Shown in pieces: positions 4,861 through 7,403 of a stretch of DNA of 7,403 bases. The DNA lies in NCBI GenBank assembly GCA_964478455.1, contig CAYZJD010000239.1, positions 1-7,403 on the forward strand, in the 5' to 3' direction. The translations under genes and the position numbers were made by a program. The notes under the pieces are model-generated. The model did not search any database. It worked only from the letters and a program-made list of their open reading frames with translations, and had not been told where the DNA came from. Source of the stretch: CAYZJD01 sp964478455 (GTDB taxonomy: Bacteria > Acidobacteriota > Terriglobia > Bryobacterales > Bryobacteraceae). How positions within the stretch are numbered: position 1 is the stretch's first letter; each line of letters starts with the position of its first letter.

Positions 4861-7403
4861 ATGTGGCAGCGGATTGCCTGCTCTCTCGCCCTGGCTGCTC
4901 TCGCCTGGTCGCAGTCTTACCAGGGCGAGATTTCCGGCGTGGTGAAGGATTCAAGCGGCGGAATCATCCCCGGCGCAGCCATCACCTTGACGCATACCGA
5001 CACCGGGTTGCGCCGTAGCGGGACGGCCGACGACCAAGGCCGTTTCTACCTAGTCCAGCTCCCCACCGGCCGGTACCGGCTTCAGGTCCAGCACGCGGGT
5101 TTCCGTTCCTTCGACCGCACGCTGACCATTGAGGTCGGCGCGCGCGACGTGGTGGACGTGACGCTCGAGGTCGGAGCGGTGACGGAGAGCTTGCTGGTCG
5201 AAGCCGAAGCGCCGCTCATCGAAGAGGCCTCTGGCGCGGTCGGCGCGGTGGTGGACAGCACGCGTATCGGTAATCTGCCGCTGAACGGCCGCAACGCCTT
5301 CGAACTGGTGGCGCTCGCCCCCGGAGTGGTTCCGCTGGGCATCTTCGGCCTGGCGGAACCTTTCGAAAAGCGCGCCCAAGCCGCCTTCTCGGCCGGGGGC
5401 AGCCGCGGGCTGTCCAACGAGATCCTGCTTGATGGCGCCGCCGTCACCGGCAGTTCCGAGTTCAACATGCCGCTGAACTCGCCGCCGCTGGAGGCGATCC
5501 AGGAGTTCCGCGTTCAGCTCAACTCCTATTCGGCGGAGTTCGGGCGTACCCAGGGCGCGGTGGTAAACTCCGTGACGCGCTCCGGTACCAACAAGGTCCA
5601 CGGCGCGGTTTACGATTACCTGCGCAACGACAATCTGGACGCCAACAGCTTCTTCAACAACGCCTCCAGCCGGCCGAAAGCCGACTTGAGATGGAACCAG
5701 TTCGGCGGGGCGCTGGGCGGTCCGGTCGTCTTTCCCGGCCTGTACAACGGGCGGAACCGCTCGTTCATCTTCTTGTCGTACGAAGGCATGCGCTACATCC
5801 GCGGCGCCTCGGACCTGCGCCGGGTTCCGACTGCGCTGGAGTTGCATGGCGATTTCTCCCAGACCATCGACGCGCAGCGGGCGCTGGTCCCTATTTACGA
5901 TCCCTACAGTTCACGTCTCGATCCGGCGCGCCCGGGCCGCCGGATCCGCGACCAGTATCCCGGCAATCGCATACCGGCCTCGTCCCTCCATCCCGTGGCG
6001 GGGCGAGTCAGCCGCTACTATCCTGCCCCGAACCAGGCCGAGCTGTTTCCCAGCGGCCCCAACTACTTCTTCGGCGGCAACCTTGACTACCGCTCCGACC
6101 GGGGCATCGCGAAGTATGACCACAACTTCTCGGATCGCCACCGCTCCTCCTTCCGCTACAGCCAGTTGGACGACTTGGTGGACCAGCCGCTGGTTTACGG
6201 GAATCTGGCCAGCCCGACGCCCGGTCCGCAGCAGCAGTTCTCCTACACCGGGCTACTCGAGCACACTTGGGTGGCGAGGCCCACCCTGGTGGCCAATGCC
6301 AAGCTGAGCCTGGTGCGGTTCGGCAACGACCTGGTCAGCCGGACGCGCGGCCTGAAATTCGCCGACGAGCTCGGCATGCCCAAATGGCTCCAGGAACGGG
6401 CCGACTTCACCATGTTCCCGACCTTCAACGTCGGCAACATGCAAGTCGGCCCCATCGGGCCCCCGACCGTTCAGAACCGGACCACCAACTGGAACCCTTC
6501 CGGTTCCCTCACCTGGATCCACGGCTCGCACAACGTCAAGACCGGTTTTGACTGGCGGGCCAACCGCTGGAACCAGTTCCTGCCCAATGCGCCCAGCGGC
6601 AATTACACCTTCGCGGCCGGCAGCACCGGTGGGCCCGATCCGGACGCCGTGGGGCGCACTGGCTCGGCGCTGGCTTCCTTTTTACTGGGCACGCCCTCCG
6701 CGGGAAGTTTAGGGCTTACCCCGCGGCTGGCCTTCCAGACCGTCTACGCCGCGTTCTACCTCCAGGACGACTGGCGGGTATCCAGCCGGCTGACGCTCAA
6801 CCTCGGCCTGCGCTGGGACTATGAAGGGGCACGCACGGAGCGCTTCAACCGCATGACCTGGCTGGATCTGGGCAGCCCGAGTCCCGTGGCGCAGGCTGCC
6901 AACGCGCGTTATGCCGGGATTCGCGCCGAGTTTGCGGCGGCCAACCCGGCCGCGGCCGCCGCGCTGCCGCAGACGCTCGACCTGCGCGGCGGGCTGCGCT
7001 ATGCCGCGCCCGGCGACCGCCGGCAGATGGAGCCGGACTGGAACAACTTCGGGCCGCGCTTCGGCTTCGCTTTCAGGGTCGCGCCCGGGTGGGTGGCGCG
7101 CGGAGGCTTCGGGATCTTCTTTGCGCCGCAGTCCGGCGACGGCATCTCGCCCTCCGACGTCGCGGCGGGGTTTCTGGCCACTACGTCCCTGGCCGGCTTC
7201 GGCGCTGACCGGCGTCCGCTCGTCACACTGAGCGATCCCTTTCCACAGGGCCTGGTGGAGCCGAGCGGCAACACGCTCGGGCTGGCGACCAACGTCGGCG
7301 CGGGCATCACTAGCGCCTTCCACAACAACCGGGTGGGCTACGTCGAGCAATGGAACTTGAACATTCAGCGGTCGCTGGGCGGGCGCACGGTGGTGGAGGC
7401 TGT
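4861..7403 (+). CDS. Oar/SusC-like TonB-dependent outer-membrane receptor, 3' end cut by window
   Basis: The frame stays open from the ATG at 4861 to the right edge (847 codons); relatives are about 1000-1200 residues, so perhaps 150-350 are missing. A signal peptide (MWQR, then a hydrophobic stretch to about residue 17) directs export. Residues 21-104 form a carboxypeptidase-regulatory-like domain (GEISGVVKDSSGGIIPGAAI, then TADDQGRFYLVQLPTGRY). The plug follows, with PLNGRNAFELVALAPGV (140-156), GGSRGLSNEILLDG (179-192) and EFGRTQGAVVNSVTRSGTN (226-244). The remainder is beta-barrel, rich in aromatic strand motifs such as FYLQDDWRV (632-640), LTLNLGLRWDYE (644-655) and, near the edge, EQWNLNIQRSL. 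Such receptors bring large ligands such as oligosaccharides across the outer membrane with energy from TonB/ExbBD. The ligand cannot be told here, and no SusD-like partner is in the window. It is probably the third gene of the operon. Family assignment is very sure. Confidence 0.95.
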   Translation, partial: MWQRIACSLALAALAWSQSYQGEISGVVKDSSGGIIPGAAITLTHTDTGLRRSGTADDQGRFYLVQLPTGRYRLQVQHAGFRSFDRTLTIEVGARDVVDVTLEVGAVTESLLVEAEAPLIEEASGAVGAVVDSTRIGNLPLNGRNAFELVALAPGVVPLGIFGLAEPFEKRAQAAFSAGGSRGLSNEILLDGAAVTGSSEFNMPLNSPPLEAIQEFRVQLNSYSAEFGRTQGAVVNSVTRSGTNKVHGAVYDYLRNDNLDANSFFNNASSRPKADLRWNQFGGALGGPVVFPGLYNGRNRSFIFLSYEGMRYIRGASDLRRVPTALELHGDFSQTIDAQRALVPIYDPYSSRLDPARPGRRIRDQYPGNRIPASSLHPVAGRVSRYYPAPNQAELFPSGPNYFFGGNLDYRSDRGIAKYDHNFSDRHRSSFRYSQLDDLVDQPLVYGNLASPTPGPQQQFSYTGLLEHTWVARPTLVANAKLSLVRFGNDLVSRTRGLKFADELGMPKWLQERADFTMFPTFNVGNMQVGPIGPPTVQNRTTNWNPSGSLTWIHGSHNVKTGFDWRANRWNQFLPNAPSGNYTFAAGSTGGPDPDAVGRTGSALASFLLGTPSAGSLGLTPRLAFQTVYAAFYLQDDWRVSSRLTLNLGLRWDYEGARTERFNRMTWLDLGSPSPVAQAANARYAGIRAEFAAANPAAAAALPQTLDLRGGLRYAAPGDRRQMEPDWNNFGPRFGFAFRVAPGWVARGGFGIFFAPQSGDGISPSDVAAGFLATTSLAGFGADRRPLVTLSDPFPQGLVEPSGNTLGLATNVGAGITSAFHNNRVGYVEQWNLNIQRSLGGRTVVEA

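Noticed and set aside
3290..4954. Antisense frames of 240-269 codons opposite the deacetylase-like gene (3290-4099 and 4232-4954)
   Set aside because: There is no recognisable domain, and the plus-strand frame has a signal peptide, family motifs and ribosome sites.
5050..7350. Antisense frames of 213-265 codons opposite the receptor gene, and short plus-strand frames inside it
   Set aside because: The receptor frame is continuous and strongly recognisable through the whole region, so the others are by-products of GC-rich codon use.

Overview
This GC-rich window carries four protein genes that fill almost all of it. One is on the minus strand and is cut by the left edge. Three are tightly packed on the plus strand, and the last is cut by the right edge. 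The closest fit is Acidobacteriota, probably a Solibacter/Bryobacter-type lineage. The main reason is the large outer-membrane receptor with an N-terminal carboxypeptidase-regulatory-like domain and the LNGRN plug motif, a receptor class strongly expanded in that phylum. This taxonomic call is an inference from protein style, not from a marker gene.

Layout. Positions 1-1361 (minus) encode a Tat-exported glycoside-hydrolase-like TIM-barrel protein that looks nearly complete at its C-terminus. A 30-bp AT-rich gap follows, holding what look like two overlapping divergent promoters. Positions 1392-3305 (plus) encode a 637-residue YncE/NHL-like beta-propeller protein with 14 recognisable blade repeats, as expected for two seven-bladed propellers. 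Its stop codon overlaps the start codon of the next gene by one base. That gene (3305-4843) encodes a Sec-exported protein with a NodB/deacetylase-like N-terminal barrel and a C-terminal part resembling pseudomurein-binding-type repeats. After 17 bp containing a 9-base perfect Shine-Dalgarno sequence, positions 4861-7403 encode the first 847 residues of an Oar/SusC-like TonB-dependent receptor.

How they may work together. The plus-strand genes form a likely operon: a one-base overlap, then a 17-bp gap, with no terminator seen between them. The exported hydrolase-like and deacetylase-like proteins beside an outer-membrane receptor suggest uptake or remodelling of a glycan or cell-wall-like polymer. 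The substrate cannot be read from the sequence. The sites expected for catalytic residues in both enzyme-like proteins look non-canonical, so the locus may belong to little-described families.

There is no stretch over 300 bases without a gene. I saw no tRNA, rRNA, CRISPR array, insertion sequence or convincing terminator.
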